From Serinibacter arcticus (lineage in GTDB: Bacteria; Actinomycetota; Actinomycetes; Actinomycetales; Beutenbergiaceae): a DNA stretch of 64,000 nt. Numbering within the stretch: position 1 is the first letter of the stretch; each line of letters begins with the position of its first letter. The stretch spans positions 496,001-560,000 of the forward strand of contig NZ_RHPJ01000001.1 in assembly GCF_004786095.1 (NCBI RefSeq), given 5' to 3'. Of this stretch, positions 1 through 10,455 are shown in pieces. Below the pieces are notes generated by a model. It saw nothing but the letters and a program-made list of their open reading frames with translations. It did no database searches and had not been told where the DNA came from. Made by a program: the position numbers and the translations under genes.

Positions 1-1446
1 TACGCGTTCATGGGCCGCTTTCTCGGCGGCCTCATCGCCTACGTCGCGGTCGCGATCATCCTGCTGAACGCCTCGGCGACGCTGGGCCTGGCGGTGCTGC
101 TCGGGATCCCCGTGGTGGCCGGTGTGCTCGCGCTCATCGTGCGGCCGCTGCAGCAGCGCCAGTCCGAGCACCGCGAGCAGAACGGTCGCCTGACCACGCT
201 CGGCTCCGACACCGTCTCCGGTCTGCGCATCCTGCGCGGCATCGGCGGCGAGGAGGCCTTCACCGCCCGCTACCGCGCGCAGTCGCAGCGCGTGCGCGAG
301 GCCGGGGTGCGCGTCGCGAGCACGCAGTCGCTGCTCGACGGCGTCCAGACCCTGCTGCCCGGGCTCTTCCTGGCCGGGGTGATCTGGTACGGCGCGCGGC
401 TCGCGATCGCGGGCGACATCTCCCCCGGTGAGCTCGTCGCGTTCTACGGCTACGCCGCCTTCCTCACCACCCCGCTGAGCGATGCGAGCCAGGGCGTGCA
501 GATCTTCACGCGCGCCCGCATCGCCACCCGGCGCGTGCTGTCGGTGCTGCGCGTGGCCCCCGCGGTCACCGACGTCGGCACCACCTCACGCCTGCCGGAA
601 GGTCCGGCCGAGCTCGTCGACCCGACCAGCGGTCTGCACGTGACCCCCGGCTCCTTCATCGCGCTGGTCGCCGCCGACCCGGACGAGACCGCCGCCATCG
701 CCACGCGCCTGGGCCGGTTCGAGGACTCCTCCGAGCTCGCGAGCCCGACCCTGGGCGGCGTACCGCTCGCGGACGCGCCCCTGTCCGAGGTGCGACGCCG
801 GGTCGTGGTCTCCGAGGCGACGCCGAGCATCTTCACCGGCGTGCTGGCCGACGAGCTCGACGTGCGCGACGTCGGCGACCGGGCCGCCGTCGAGCACGCG
901 CTCGTGGTGGCCGACGCCGGTGACGTCGTCGACTCCGTGCCCGGCGGACTGGACGGCACGGTCGCCGAGAAGGGTCGCTCGCTGTCCGGCGGTCAGCGGC
1001 AGCGCGTCGCGCTCGCCCGCGCGCTGCTGACCGATGCGGAGGTGCTCGTGCTGATCGAGCCGACCTCCGCCGTCGACGCGCACACCGAGGCGCGCATCGC
1101 GAGCCGGCTCCGGCCGGCGCGCGCGGGGCGCACGACGGTCGTGGTGACCGCGAGCCCGCTCGTCCTGGACCAGGTCGACGAGGTCGTGCTGGTCTCCCGG
1201 GGTCGCGTCGTGACCCGCGGATCGCACCACGACCTGGTGCACGACGCCGAGCGCGCCGCCCGCGGCGACCTCACCGGCGAGCGGGCCGAGGCCGCCGTGG
1301 CCTACCGCCGCGTGGTCAGCCGCAACGTCGACGACTCCCCCGCCGAGACGCCCGGCCACACCGACGACCAGGCCGAGGGGTCGACCCACCCGGCGACCGA
1401 CCGGACAGCCACCGACTCCAGCCACGTGACGGGAGGTGCCCGATGA
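1..1446 (+). CDS. ABC exporter half-transporter, degenerate-NBD subunit (5' partial)
   Basis: Transmembrane plus nucleotide-binding half-transporter of the exporter type. The reading frame is open to the window edge, so roughly the first 100 residues are missing. The membrane part runs to about nt 540 and the NBD follows. The NBD is abnormal: where Walker A should be (nt 661-693) the protein reads ALVAADPDETA, with no GxxGxGK[ST]. The signature LSGGQRQR (nt 982-1005) is perfect. Walker B reads VLVLIEPTSAVD, with Ile in place of the Mg-binding Asp (nt 1054-1056) but the catalytic Glu kept. The H-loop His is a Ser (nt 1153-1155). The gene ends in an ATGA overlap with the next one, whose NBD has the complementary defect, so the two form a heterodimer. 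The C-terminal 50 residues are Asp/Thr/Pro-rich and probably disordered. Substrate unknown. Confidence 0.9.
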   Translation, partial: YAFMGRFLGGLIAYVAVAIILLNASATLGLAVLLGIPVVAGVLALIVRPLQQRQSEHREQNGRLTTLGSDTVSGLRILRGIGGEEAFTARYRAQSQRVREAGVRVASTQSLLDGVQTLLPGLFLAGVIWYGARLAIAGDISPGELVAFYGYAAFLTTPLSDASQGVQIFTRARIATRRVLSVLRVAPAVTDVGTTSRLPEGPAELVDPTSGLHVTPGSFIALVAADPDETAAIATRLGRFEDSSELASPTLGGVPLADAPLSEVRRRVVVSEATPSIFTGVLADELDVRDVGDRAAVEHALVVADAGDVVDSVPGGLDGTVAEKGRSLSGGQRQRVALARALLTDAEVLVLIEPTSAVDAHTEARIASRLRPARAGRTTVVVTASPLVLDQVDEVVLVSRGRVVTRGSHHDLVHDAERAARGDLTGERAEAAVAYRRVVSRNVDDSPAETPGHTDDQAEGSTHPATDRTATDSSHVTGGAR

Positions 1447-3182
1447 GCACCACGCTCCCCATCGCCGACGGACCCCAGCTCCGTCGCGACGCCGGCGCCC
1501 TGCTGCGCCGCCACTCCGGCGCTTTCGCGCGCGTCGGGCTGCTCCAGGGTCTGGCCGCCACGGCCGGGCTCGCCGGACCGTTCCTGCTCGGCCGCATCGT
1601 GGACGACGTGGTCGGCGGGACGGACGTCTCCGCCGTCGACCAGGCCGTCCTGATCCTCGTGGTCGCGGTGATCGCGCAGTCGATCACGGTGCGCTACGCG
1701 CAGCGGTCCTCGATGGTGCTCGGCGAGACGATCTTCGCGCAGCTGCGCGAGGAGTTCATCGCCACGATCACCTCGCTCCCGCTGTCCACGGTGGAGAAGG
1801 CCGGCACCGGCGACCTCGTGGGCCGCACCACCAACGACGTCGACCGCGTGCAGCACACGGTCCGCTTCGGCATCCCCCGCGTGCTCGTGGCCGTCACGAC
1901 CATCACCCTGACCGTGGTCGCCGCCGCGCTGACGAGCTGGATCGTGGCGCTCGGGCTGCTGGTCGGCGTGCCGCTGCTGCTGATCGCGGTGCGCTGGTAC
2001 CTGCGCCGCGCGACCACGGCCTACCTGCGCGAGTCGGCCGCGTACACGGCGATCAACGGCACGTTCACCGAGACGGTCGAGGGTGCGCGCACGGTGGAGG
2101 CGCTGGCTCTCGCGCGCCGTCGTCGGCTGCGCGGCGACGCCGACCTCGCCGAGACCGTCGAGGCCGAGTGGGCCACGCTCCGGCTGCGCCAGGTGCTGTT
2201 CCCCGCCGTCGACATGGCGTTCGGGCTCCCGAGCGTCGCCGTCCTGATCTGGGGCGGCTGGCTGGTCTCGCAGGGCCAGGTCACCGTCGGCGCCGTGACG
2301 ACCGTCGCGCTCTACACGGTCCAGCTGATGAACCCCGTGTGGGAGCTCATCTTCTGGGTCGACGAGATCCAGGTCGCCACCGTCTCGCTCGCGCGCATCT
2401 TCGGGGTGAGCGAGGTCAGGCCCGACCGCACGGCGACCGACGAGCAGCCCGAGGACGAGCACATCGTCGCCTCCGGCGTCACCTACGCCTACCGCGAGGG
2501 CGTGCCCGTGCTGCACGGCATCGACCTCGACCTGGCCGTCGGCGAGCGCCTGGCGATCGTCGGTCCCTCCGGGGCCGGGAAGTCGACGTTCGGCCGCATG
2601 CTCGCCGGGGTGCACCCGCCCACGGGAGGCCGCGTCGCCGTCGGCGGCGTGCCGCTGGTGGACCTGCCCCTGACCGACCTGCGCGGCCACGTCGCGCTCG
2701 TCACGCAGGAGCACCACGTGTTCGTCGGCACGCTCGCGGACAACCTGCGCCTGGCCAAGGCGGAGGCGGACGACGCCGAGATCGAGCAGGCGCTCGCCGC
2801 CGTGGACGCGCTGGGCTGGGCCGGGGCGCTGCCGCAGGGGCTCGCGACGGAGGTCGGCTCGGGCGGTCACGAGCTGACGCCCGCGCAGGCGCAGCAGGTG
2901 GCCCTGGCGCGCCTGGTGCTGCTCGACCCCCACACGCTGGTGCTGGACGAGGCGACCTCGCTCATCGACCCGCGTCAGGCGCGCGACCTCGAGGCGTCCC
3001 TCGCGGGCGTGCTCGAGGGGCGCACCGTGGTCGCCATCGCGCACCGCCTCTACACGGCGCACGACGCCGACCGCGTCGCCGTCATCGACGCCGGGCGCAT
3101 CACCGAGATCGGGCCGCACCACGAGCTCGTCGACCGCGGGGGCGAGTACGCCAGCCTCTGGCACTCCTGGCAGAGCGAGTAG
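1443..3182 (+). CDS. ABC exporter half-transporter, catalytic partner subunit
   Basis: 579-residue half-transporter: six-helix exporter domain (about residues 20-320), then an NBD. Walker A VGPSGAGKST (about 374-383) and Walker B TLVLDEAT (about 497-504) are intact and the H-loop reads IAHRL (about 532). The signature motif is degraded to LTPAQ instead of LSGGQ. Together with the upstream subunit, which has LSGGQ but no Walker A, this gives one complete ATP site (Walker A from here, signature from the partner) and one wholly inactive site. Start ATG overlaps the partner's stop by 4 bp, so translation is coupled. Heterodimeric exporters of this type move drugs, peptides or lipids; nothing here identifies the cargo. 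Confidence 0.92.
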   Translation: MSTTLPIADGPQLRRDAGALLRRHSGAFARVGLLQGLAATAGLAGPFLLGRIVDDVVGGTDVSAVDQAVLILVVAVIAQSITVRYAQRSSMVLGETIFAQLREEFIATITSLPLSTVEKAGTGDLVGRTTNDVDRVQHTVRFGIPRVLVAVTTITLTVVAAALTSWIVALGLLVGVPLLLIAVRWYLRRATTAYLRESAAYTAINGTFTETVEGARTVEALALARRRRLRGDADLAETVEAEWATLRLRQVLFPAVDMAFGLPSVAVLIWGGWLVSQGQVTVGAVTTVALYTVQLMNPVWELIFWVDEIQVATVSLARIFGVSEVRPDRTATDEQPEDEHIVASGVTYAYREGVPVLHGIDLDLAVGERLAIVGPSGAGKSTFGRMLAGVHPPTGGRVAVGGVPLVDLPLTDLRGHVALVTQEHHVFVGTLADNLRLAKAEADDAEIEQALAAVDALGWAGALPQGLATEVGSGGHELTPAQAQQVALARLVLLDPHTLVLDEATSLIDPRQARDLEASLAGVLEGRTVVAIAHRLYTAHDADRVAVIDAGRITEIGPHHELVDRGGEYASLWHSWQSE

Positions 3183-3192
3183 GCGGCCGCCC

Positions 3193-3212
3193 GCGGCGCC
3201 CTCGGGCGCCGC
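3193..3212. terminator. Convergent hairpin after ABC exporter
   Basis: A perfect 9-bp GC-only stem (3193-3201 with 3204-3212) and a 2-nt loop, just 3' of the ABC operon stop and just 3' of the convergent ligase gene. It lacks a clear U-tract, as is usual for actinobacterial terminators. Confidence 0.5.
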
Positions 3213-3220
3213 AGGCCCCG

Positions 3221-4783
3221 TCAGGACACCGCGGGCGTGCGGAGCTCGCGCCGCAGGGTCTTGCCGGAGGCGGACTTCGGCACGGCGTCGATGAACTCGA
3301 CCGCGCGCACCTTCTCGTGCGGCGCGACCCGCTCCGCGACGAACGCCATCACCTGCTCCGCGGTCACGTCGCTGCCGGCCCGGCGCACCACGAACGCCTG
3401 CGGGATCTCCTGCCCGTCCTCGTCGCGGCCCCCGATCACCGCGGCGTCCGCGATGTCGGGACTCTCCAGCAGCACGGCCTCCAGCACCGCGGGCGCCACC
3501 TGGTAGCCGTGGTACTTGATGAGCTCCTTGAGGCGGTCGACGATGCGGTAGACCCCCGTGTCGTCGACCGTCGCGAGGTCGCCCGTGTGCAGCCAGCCGT
3601 CGGCGTCCAGCGTCGCGGCGGTCTCCTCGGGCCGGCCGAGGTAGCCGACCATCACCTGGGGCCCGCGGATCCACACCTCGCCCGGCTCGCTGGGCCCGGA
3701 GGTCGGGGGCTCGACGTCGGCGCCGCCCGCCGCGACCAGCCGCACCTGCGTGCCGGCGACCGGCCGACCGACGGAGGCGCGGTCGACGTCCGGATCGGTC
3801 CAGTCGGTCACGTGGGTGACGGGGGACGTCTCGGTCATCCCGTACCCCTGCGCGACGGCGCAGCCCAGGCGGTCGGCGACGGCGTCGGCCAGGTGGCGGT
3901 CGAGCGGGGCGGCACCCGAGAACACCGCCCTGACGCTGGAGGTGTCCACGCCGTCGACCGCGGGGTGCTTGGCGAGCGCCACCGCGATCGGCGGTGCGAT
4001 GAACAACCACGTGAGGCGGTGCTCCTCGATCAGCCGGAGGAGCTCGGCGAGGTCGAAGCGCGGCATCGTCACGAGCCTGGCGCGGTGCAGCAGCGCGTAG
4101 TTCAGCAGCACGGTCATGCCGTAGATGTGGAAGAACGGCAGCACGGCGAGCACGACGTCGTCGCCCTCGACCCCGATCGCGCCGCACTGCACGACGTTCG
4201 CGACCAGGTTGCGGTGCGTGAGCATCACGCCCTTGGGGTGCCCGGTGGTCCCGGAGGAGTAGGGCAGCACCGCGAGGTGGGTGGCGGGGTCGATCGTCAC
4301 CTCCGGCGGCGGGGCGGCCTGCGCGAGGAGGTCCGCGAGCGACGGGTGTCCGTCGGCGCCGTCGAGGACCACGAGCCGCTCGGCCGGGATCCCGAGCCGC
4401 TCGGCGGCGGGACGCGCGCGCTCCAGCAGCGGCGAGACGGTCACGAGGGCGACCGCGCGGGCGTCGGCCAGCTGGTTGCCGATCTCCTTCGCCGTGTAGA
4501 GCGCGTTCAGCGTGGTCGCGGTGGCGCCGGCGCGCAGAATGCCGTGGAAGGCGATCGCGAACCCCGGACCGTTCGGGGCGATCAGCCCCACGACGTCGCC
4601 CGGCACCACCCCACGGGCGGCGAGAGCGCCCGCGAAGGCGTCCACCCGATCGCGCAGCTCGCCGAACGTGAGCGCGGCGCCGCTGCCGCCCTCCACGATC
4701 GCGATCCGCTCCAGGTCCGGCCCGGTGAGCGATCCGAAGAGGGTCTCGTACACGGTGGCATCGGGAATGGTCAGCTCGGTCAT
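3221..4783 (-). CDS. AMP-forming acyl-CoA ligase (4-coumarate-CoA ligase-like)
   Basis: 520-residue ANL-superfamily enzyme that would adenylate a carboxylic acid with ATP and transfer it to CoA. The AMP-binding P-loop YSSGTTGHPKG is at residues 175-185, the QGYGMTET adenine/acyl motif near 310, a GWLHTGDLA motif near 400, and the C-terminal catalytic Lys lies in PKSASGKTLRREL about 15 residues from the end. Length and motif order match the 4-coumarate/medium-chain acyl-CoA ligase group, but substrate cannot be read from sequence. The gene stands alone, convergent with the ABC exporter. The ATG start has a purine-rich GGAGACCC directly upstream. Confidence 0.85.
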   Translation of the reverse strand: MTELTIPDATVYETLFGSLTGPDLERIAIVEGGSGAALTFGELRDRVDAFAGALAARGVVPGDVVGLIAPNGPGFAIAFHGILRAGATATTLNALYTAKEIGNQLADARAVALVTVSPLLERARPAAERLGIPAERLVVLDGADGHPSLADLLAQAAPPPEVTIDPATHLAVLPYSSGTTGHPKGVMLTHRNLVANVVQCGAIGVEGDDVVLAVLPFFHIYGMTVLLNYALLHRARLVTMPRFDLAELLRLIEEHRLTWLFIAPPIAVALAKHPAVDGVDTSSVRAVFSGAAPLDRHLADAVADRLGCAVAQGYGMTETSPVTHVTDWTDPDVDRASVGRPVAGTQVRLVAAGGADVEPPTSGPSEPGEVWIRGPQVMVGYLGRPEETAATLDADGWLHTGDLATVDDTGVYRIVDRLKELIKYHGYQVAPAVLEAVLLESPDIADAAVIGGRDEDGQEIPQAFVVRRAGSDVTAEQVMAFVAERVAPHEKVRAVEFIDAVPKSASGKTLRRELRTPAVS

Positions 4784-4876
4784 CGGGTCTCCATCGACGT
4801 CGGACCACGCACGCTACCCACCGTCGCCGACAACGGGTAGACCCGCCCCGCCGGGGGCCGACGGCGACGCCGCCCG

Positions 4877-5713
4877 TCAGGCGGGAGCGGCTCCCGCGGC
4901 CACGTCCTCGCGGCGCATCAGCGCCTCCTCGCGCACCAGTCGGTACCAGACGATCAGCGCGAAGGCGCCGAACACGTACCACTCGATCGCGTAGGCGAGG
5001 TTGCGGAGGTCGACGCCCGTGCCGCCGTCGAGCTGGGGCGCCGGGACGACGCCGAGGCCACCCAGGTCCGCCGTCGCCGCGGCGTTCGGCACGAGGTAGG
5101 CGTTGTAGATCGGCAGCCCCCACACGCCCGCGAAGTAGGCGGGGCTGATCGAGTCCGTCTGACCGGTCGGGAGGGCCAGCGGCTCGTAGGCCTCACCCGC
5201 CGTGATCGAGCCGTTCACCGTGACCGTGCCGGTGGGCGCGTCCGGCACGTCGGTGTCGGCGCTCCAGCCGCGCACGACGGCGAGCCAGGCACCGGTCGAC
5301 TCGACCCGCAGCGGGGTCACCACGAGGTAGCCGGTCTCGCCGTCGACCACCCGGTCGGGCACGAGGTACTGCCCGGCCGCGTCGAACGTGCCGGTGACCT
5401 CCATCGGGTGGCCGACCATCGAGCCCATCACGTGGGCACCCGGTTCGAGGACCTCCGTCAGCGGCTCCGGCGGCGCGTCGGACAGCGAGGCCGCCTCGGC
5501 GGCGGCAGCGGCGTCCGCCCGTTCGAAGGCCCGGTCGATCTGCCACGCACCGAGCCGCGCGCAGACGATCGCGGCGACGACGATGAGTGCCAGCAGACCC
5601 AGCATCCGCGGGGTGCGCGCTGCGGCCAGCAGCTCGCGCAGCCGCGGGCGCGCCGGCTTCCTCGTCGCGACGGCCGTCTCGACGAGGACGGCTGCTGGGG
5701 GGTCCTGGGGCAC
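4877..5713 (-). CDS. SURF1 family cytochrome oxidase assembly protein
   Basis: 278 residues starting at GTG. An N-terminal membrane helix (about residues 33-52) is followed by the SURF1 signature LGAWQIDRAFER, a roughly 180-residue extracytoplasmic domain containing the family's RVVDGETGYLVVTPL stretch, and a second helix near residue 245 (AIEWYVFGAFALIVWYRLV). SURF1 helps insert haem a into cytochrome aa3 oxidase, so the organism probably respires aerobically. Actinobacterial SURF1 genes are often unlinked to the ctaCDE genes, as here. It is divergent from the phosphoketolase operon, with 160 bp between the two starts. Confidence 0.85.
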   Translation of the reverse strand: MPQDPPAAVLVETAVATRKPARPRLRELLAAARTPRMLGLLALIVVAAIVCARLGAWQIDRAFERADAAAAAEAASLSDAPPEPLTEVLEPGAHVMGSMVGHPMEVTGTFDAAGQYLVPDRVVDGETGYLVVTPLRVESTGAWLAVVRGWSADTDVPDAPTGTVTVNGSITAGEAYEPLALPTGQTDSISPAYFAGVWGLPIYNAYLVPNAAATADLGGLGVVPAPQLDGGTGVDLRNLAYAIEWYVFGAFALIVWYRLVREEALMRREDVAAGAAPA

Positions 5714-5762
5714 CGGCCCAGCCTACGTCGGCCACCGCCGCGCCGCCGTGGCGCCCCCGGCT

Positions 5763-5792
5763 GTCGGTGACGACACTCACACGGTCACCGAC
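5763..5792. promoter_or_regulatory. Inverted repeat upstream of phosphoketolase operon
   Basis: GTCGGTGAC (5763-5771) and its exact reverse complement GTCACCGAC (5784-5792) separated by 12 nt, in the 160-bp divergent region between SURF1 and xfp. The spacing suits a dimeric regulator site. No sigma-70 promoter could be placed with confidence beside it. Confidence 0.4.
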
Positions 5793-5872
5793 GCGCGTAT
5801 CCGGCGGAATAACGCCGCACCCGGGACGAACGGCCCTCGCCACCACCGGGGAAACAGGGCAGGGTGGGGGGC

Positions 5873-8380
5873 ATGGCTACGGTGCACGGGGTCAGCCCCG
5901 AGACTCAGACCGCTCCCGGGTGGCAGCGCCGCCCGGACAACGCCCTGGACGAGGTGACGCTCGAGCGCATCGACCGGTGGTGGCGCGCGGCCAACTACCT
6001 CTCCGTGGGCCAGATCTACCTCCTGGCCAACCCCCTGCTGGCCACCCCCCTGGACCGCGACGACGTCAAGCCGCGCCTGCTCGGCCACTGGGGCACGACC
6101 CCGGGCCTGAACTTCCTCTACGCGCACATGAACCGCGCCATCGTCGAGCGCGACGTCGACGCCATCTACATCACCGGCCCCGGCCACGGCGGCCCCGGCC
6201 TGGTGGCCAACTCCTACCTCGAGGGCACGTACACCGAGACGTACTCCGACATCACGCAGGACACCGAGGGCCTTCGCCGCCTGTTCCGCCAGTTCTCCTT
6301 CCCCGGCGGCATCCCCAGCCACGTCGCTCCCGAGACGCCCGGCTCGATCCACGAGGGCGGTGAGCTCGGCTACGCCCTCAGCCACGCCTACGGCGCCGCG
6401 TTCGACAACCCCGACCTCCTGGTGCTGGCCGTGGTGGGCGACGGCGAGGCAGAGACCGGCCCGCTCGCGACCTCCTGGCACTCGAACAAGTTCGTCAACC
6501 CCGCCACGGACGGTGTCGTGCTGCCGGTCCTGCACCTGAACGGGTACAAGATCGCCAACCCGACGGTGCTCGCTCGCATCGGTGACGACGAGCTGCACGA
6601 CCTCATGCGGGGCTACGGACACACGCCGCACGAGTTCGTGGCCGGGTTCGACGACGAGGACCACGTCTCGATCCACCGTCGCTACGCGGCCGTGCTGGAC
6701 GAGGTGCTCGACGAGATCGTGGCGATCAAGGAGCGGGCCGCCGCGGGCGACACCACGCGCCCGATGTGGCCGATGATCATCTTCCGCACCCCCAAGGGCT
6801 GGACCTGCCCCGCGATCATCGACGGCAAGAAGGCCGAGGACTCCTGGCGCGCCCACCAGGTGCCGCTCGCCAGCGCCCGCGACACCCCCGAGCACCTGCA
6901 GGTGCTCGCCGACTGGCTCGGCTCCTACCGGGCCGAGGAGCTGTTCGACGCCGACGGCCGGTTGGACGCCGACGTGGCCACGCTCGCGCCTGTCGGGAGC
7001 AGGCGGATGAGCGCGAGCCCGCACGCCAACGGCGGGCTGCTGCTGCAGGACCTGCGGCTGCCCGACTTCCGCGACTTCGCCGTCGACGTGCCGGCCCCCG
7101 GCGCATCGATCGCCGAGAGCACCAAGGTGCTCGGCCAGTGGCTCGCCGAGGTCATCCGGCTCAACCCGGAGAACTTCCGGATCTTCGGCCCGGACGAGAC
7201 GGCCTCCAACCGCCTGCAGTCCGTGTTCGCCGAGACGGACAAGGTCTGGAACGCCGGGATCCTGCAGGGTGCCGACACCGACGAGCACCTCGCCCCCGAG
7301 GGCCGCGTGGTGGAGATGCTCAGCGAGCACCAGTGCCAGGGCTGGCTCGAGGGCTACCTGCTGACGGGCCGTCACGGCCTGTTCAACTGCTACGAGGCCT
7401 TCATCCACATCATCGACTCGATGCTGAACCAGCACGCCAAGTGGCTCAAGGTGACGCGGGAGATCCCGTGGCGCCGCCCCATCGGTTCGCTGAACTACCT
7501 GCTCTCCAGCCACGTCTGGCGCCAGGACCACAACGGGTTCAGCCACCAGGACCCTGGCTTCATCGACCACGTGGTGAACAAGAAGCCCGAGGTCGTGCGC
7601 GTCTACCTCCCGGCCGACGCCAACACCCTGCTCTCGACGTACGACCACTGCCTGCGCAGCCGGGACTACGTCAACGTCGTCGTGGCGGGCAAGCAGCCTG
7701 CGCCGCAGTTCCTCACGATGGACGAGGCGATCGCGCACTGCACGCGCGGCCTGGGCATCTGGGAGTGGGCCGGGACGGAGTCCGACGGCGACGCCCCCGA
7801 CGTCGTCCTGGCCTGCGCCGGCGACGTCCCCACCGTGGAGACGCTCGCCGCGGCGGACCTGCTGCGCCAGCACGTGCCCGACCTCAAGGTCCGGGTGGTC
7901 AACGTGGTCGACCTGATGCGACTGATGGACTCCACCGAGCACCCGCACGGGCTGACCGACAACGACTTCGACGGCATCTTCACGACCGACAAGCCGGTCA
8001 TCTTCGCCTACCACGGCTACCCGTGGCTCATCCACCGCCTCACCTACCGACGGACCAACCACGGCAACCTGCACGTGCGCGGCTACAAGGAGGAGGGCAC
8101 GACCACGACGCCCTTCGACATGGTGATGCTCAACGATCTGGACAGGTTCAAGCTCGTGATCGACACCAGCGACAGGGTCCCCGGACTCGCCGCCCGCTAC
8201 GCCGGCCTGCGCCAGCGCATGGAGGACAAGCGGATCGAGGCCCGCCAGTACACGCGCACGCACGGCGAGGACCTCCCGGAGGTCGCCGACTGGGTGTGGC
8301 CGGACGGCGGGGACGGGACAGGACGTCCCGGCGCCCCCTCGACGTCCGCCACCTCCGCGACCGGTGGTGACAACGAGTGA
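5873..8380 (+). CDS. xfp: Xylulose-5-phosphate/fructose-6-phosphate phosphoketolase
   Basis: Thiamine-diphosphate enzyme that cleaves xylulose-5-P (and often fructose-6-P) with phosphate to acetyl phosphate plus glyceraldehyde-3-P or erythrose-4-P. With ATG at 5873 the protein is 835 residues, the usual family length; an in-frame GTG at 5864 would add three. The family motif [20 protein letters not shown] begins near residue 160, and the ThDP/Mg-binding [11 protein letters not shown] follows near 187-197. [11 protein letters not shown] and [19 protein letters not shown] are also typical. The stop overlaps pta by 4 bp (GTGA), so its acetyl phosphate is channelled genetically to Pta/AckA. The C-terminal tail is Gly/Ser/Thr-rich. 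Confidence 0.96.
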   Translation: MATVHGVSPETQTAPGWQRRPDNALDEVTLERIDRWWRAANYLSVGQIYLLANPLLATPLDRDDVKPRLLGHWGTTPGLNFLYAHMNRAIVERDVDAIYITGPGHGGPGLVANSYLEGTYTETYSDITQDTEGLRRLFRQFSFPGGIPSHVAPETPGSIHEGGELGYALSHAYGAAFDNPDLLVLAVVGDGEAETGPLATSWHSNKFVNPATDGVVLPVLHLNGYKIANPTVLARIGDDELHDLMRGYGHTPHEFVAGFDDEDHVSIHRRYAAVLDEVLDEIVAIKERAAAGDTTRPMWPMIIFRTPKGWTCPAIIDGKKAEDSWRAHQVPLASARDTPEHLQVLADWLGSYRAEELFDADGRLDADVATLAPVGSRRMSASPHANGGLLLQDLRLPDFRDFAVDVPAPGASIAESTKVLGQWLAEVIRLNPENFRIFGPDETASNRLQSVFAETDKVWNAGILQGADTDEHLAPEGRVVEMLSEHQCQGWLEGYLLTGRHGLFNCYEAFIHIIDSMLNQHAKWLKVTREIPWRRPIGSLNYLLSSHVWRQDHNGFSHQDPGFIDHVVNKKPEVVRVYLPADANTLLSTYDHCLRSRDYVNVVVAGKQPAPQFLTMDEAIAHCTRGLGIWEWAGTESDGDAPDVVLACAGDVPTVETLAAADLLRQHVPDLKVRVVNVVDLMRLMDSTEHPHGLTDNDFDGIFTTDKPVIFAYHGYPWLIHRLTYRRTNHGNLHVRGYKEEGTTTTPFDMVMLNDLDRFKLVIDTSDRVPGLAARYAGLRQRMEDKRIEARQYTRTHGEDLPEVADWVWPDGGDGTGRPGAPSTSATSATGGDNE

Positions 8381-10455
8381 CCCGCTCCGTCTACCTCGCC
8401 TCTCCCGAGGGCAGCACCGGCAAGTCCACCATCGCCCTGGGTCTGCTCGACCTGTTCACCGCGCGCGTGCAGAAGGTCGGGGTCTTCCGCCCGGTCGTGG
8501 CCGCCGAGGGCTCCGACCGCGTGCTGGAGCTGCTGCTGCGGCACGACGGCGTCGACCTCGACTACGACGCGTGCGTCGGCGTCACCTACGAGCAGGTGCA
8601 CGCCGACGCCGACGCCGCGCTGGACACGATCCTCACCAAGGCTCGCGCCCTGGCCGAGGAGTGCCAGGTCCTCATCGTCGTCGGGTCGGACTACACCGAC
8701 GTCGCCGGGCCCACGGAGCTCGCGTTCAACGCGCGCGTCGCCGCCAACCTCGGCGCGCCGGTCGTGCTCGTCCTGGGAGCCCAGGGCCGCACACCCGCCC
8801 AGGTCAGGCAGGTCAGCGAGGTCGCCGTCGGCGAGCTCGCCGCGCACCACGCGCGCGTCGCCGGGATCGTGGCCAACCGCTGCGACCCCGCCTCGATCGA
8901 GGACTACCGCACCGGGCTCCACGCCGACGTGCCGGTCTGGACCTTCCCCGAGGTCCCGCTGCTGTCAGCACCGTCCGTCCGCGACCTGATGGTCGCGCTC
9001 GACGGCGAGATGGTGGCCGGCGAGGAGTCGCTGCTGGACCGCGAGGCCGAGCACATGCTGGTCGGCGCCATGGGCATCAACCACATGCTCGACCGGCTCC
9101 AGGAGGGGTCGTTCGTCATCACGCCGGCCGACCGCGGCGACGCCATCGTCGCGCTGCTCGCGGCCCACACGGCCGGGGACTTCCCCACGCTCGCGGGCAT
9201 CGCGCTCAACGGCGGGTTCGACCTCGACCCGCAGATCGACCGGCTCGTGCACAGCCTCGGCGAGCGCCTCCCGATCCTGCGCACCGACCTCGGCACGTTC
9301 ACCGCGGCCAAGGTCGTGGCCGGCACGCGCGGGCTGCTCAGCTCGGGCACGCAGCGCAAGGTCGAGCTCGCCCGCAGCTCGTTCGAGGCGCACGTCGACG
9401 CCGACGCGGTCCTGGCCGCGCTCGACGTCGAGGCCTCCGACGTCGTCACGCCCCTGATGTTCGAGCACATGCTCTACGAGCGCGCCCGCAGCGAACGGCG
9501 CCACATCGTCCTGCCCGAGGGCACGGACGACCGCGTGCTCCGGGCCGCCAGCACCGTGCTCTCGCGCGGCGTGGCCGACCTGACGATCCTCGGTGTCGAG
9601 CAGCAGGTGCGCCAGCGCGCCGTCGAGCTCGGCCTCGACCTGACCGCGGCGACGATCGTCGACCCCGTCTCCTCCGACCTGCTGGAGCAGCTCGCCCAGG
9701 AGTACGCCCGGCTGCGGGAGCACAAGGGCATGACCGTCGAGCGCGCCAGGGAGATCGTCATCGACGTGTCCTACTTCGGCACGCTGATGGTGCACCTCGG
9801 CCTCGCGGACGGCATGGTCTCGGGGGCGCAGCACACGACCGCGCACACGATCCGGCCGTCGTTCGAGACGATCAAGACCGCGCCCGGCGTGCAGATCGTC
9901 TCCTCGTGCTTCTTCATGTGCCTGGCGGACAAGGTCCTCGTCTACGCCGACTGCGCCGTCAACCCCGACCCCGACGCGGAGCAGCTCGCGGACATCGCGA
10001 TCTCCTCGGCGCGCTCGGCCGTCCAGTTCGGCGTCGAGCCGCGCATCGCGATGCTGTCCTACTCCACGGGCGAGTCCGGCAGCGGGGCCGACGTCGAGAA
10101 GGTCCGCGCGGCCACCGAGCTCGTGCGGCAGCGGGCGCCCGAGCTCGTGGTCGAGGGTCCGATCCAGTACGACGCCGCGGTCGACCCGGGCGTCGCCGCG
10201 TCCAAGATGCCCGGCTCCCCCGTGGCGGGCCAGGCGACGGTGCTGATCTTCCCCGACCTCAACACGGGCAACAACACCTACAAGGCGGTGCAGCGCACGT
10301 CCGGCGCGGTGGCCGTCGGACCGGTGCTCCAGGGTCTGAACAAGCCCGTCAACGACCTCTCGCGCGGCGCTACGGTCAAGGACATCATCACCACGGTCGC
10401 CATCACGGCGATCCAGGCCCAGGACGCCGCCGCGTCCGCCCGGAAGGACGCATGA
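8377..10455 (+). CDS. pta: Phosphate acetyltransferase (long form)
   Basis: Interconverts acetyl phosphate and acetyl-CoA. 692 residues: an N-terminal BioD-like P-loop domain ([15 protein letters not shown], residues 9-23), a central DRTGG domain (about 210-330), then the catalytic PTA domain from about residue 365 ([40 protein letters not shown]). This is the long regulated architecture of E. coli Pta rather than the 330-residue short form. It starts at GTG in a GTGA overlap with xfp and ends in an ATGA overlap with ackA. Confidence 0.96.
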   Translation: MTRSVYLASPEGSTGKSTIALGLLDLFTARVQKVGVFRPVVAAEGSDRVLELLLRHDGVDLDYDACVGVTYEQVHADADAALDTILTKARALAEECQVLIVVGSDYTDVAGPTELAFNARVAANLGAPVVLVLGAQGRTPAQVRQVSEVAVGELAAHHARVAGIVANRCDPASIEDYRTGLHADVPVWTFPEVPLLSAPSVRDLMVALDGEMVAGEESLLDREAEHMLVGAMGINHMLDRLQEGSFVITPADRGDAIVALLAAHTAGDFPTLAGIALNGGFDLDPQIDRLVHSLGERLPILRTDLGTFTAAKVVAGTRGLLSSGTQRKVELARSSFEAHVDADAVLAALDVEASDVVTPLMFEHMLYERARSERRHIVLPEGTDDRVLRAASTVLSRGVADLTILGVEQQVRQRAVELGLDLTAATIVDPVSSDLLEQLAQEYARLREHKGMTVERAREIVIDVSYFGTLMVHLGLADGMVSGAQHTTAHTIRPSFETIKTAPGVQIVSSCFFMCLADKVLVYADCAVNPDPDAEQLADIAISSARSAVQFGVEPRIAMLSYSTGESGSGADVEKVRAATELVRQRAPELVVEGPIQYDAAVDPGVAASKMPGSPVAGQATVLIFPDLNTGNNTYKAVQRTSGAVAVGPVLQGLNKPVNDLSRGATVKDIITTVAITAIQAQDAAASARKDA

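Noticed and set aside
1302-5123. Very long open frame on the minus strand across the ABC exporter and ligase genes
   Set aside because: Its translation is Arg/Gly/Ala-rich with no family match and arises from GC-rich third positions opposite genuine genes; same for long frames at 5777-8263, 37212-40205 and 45909-49202.
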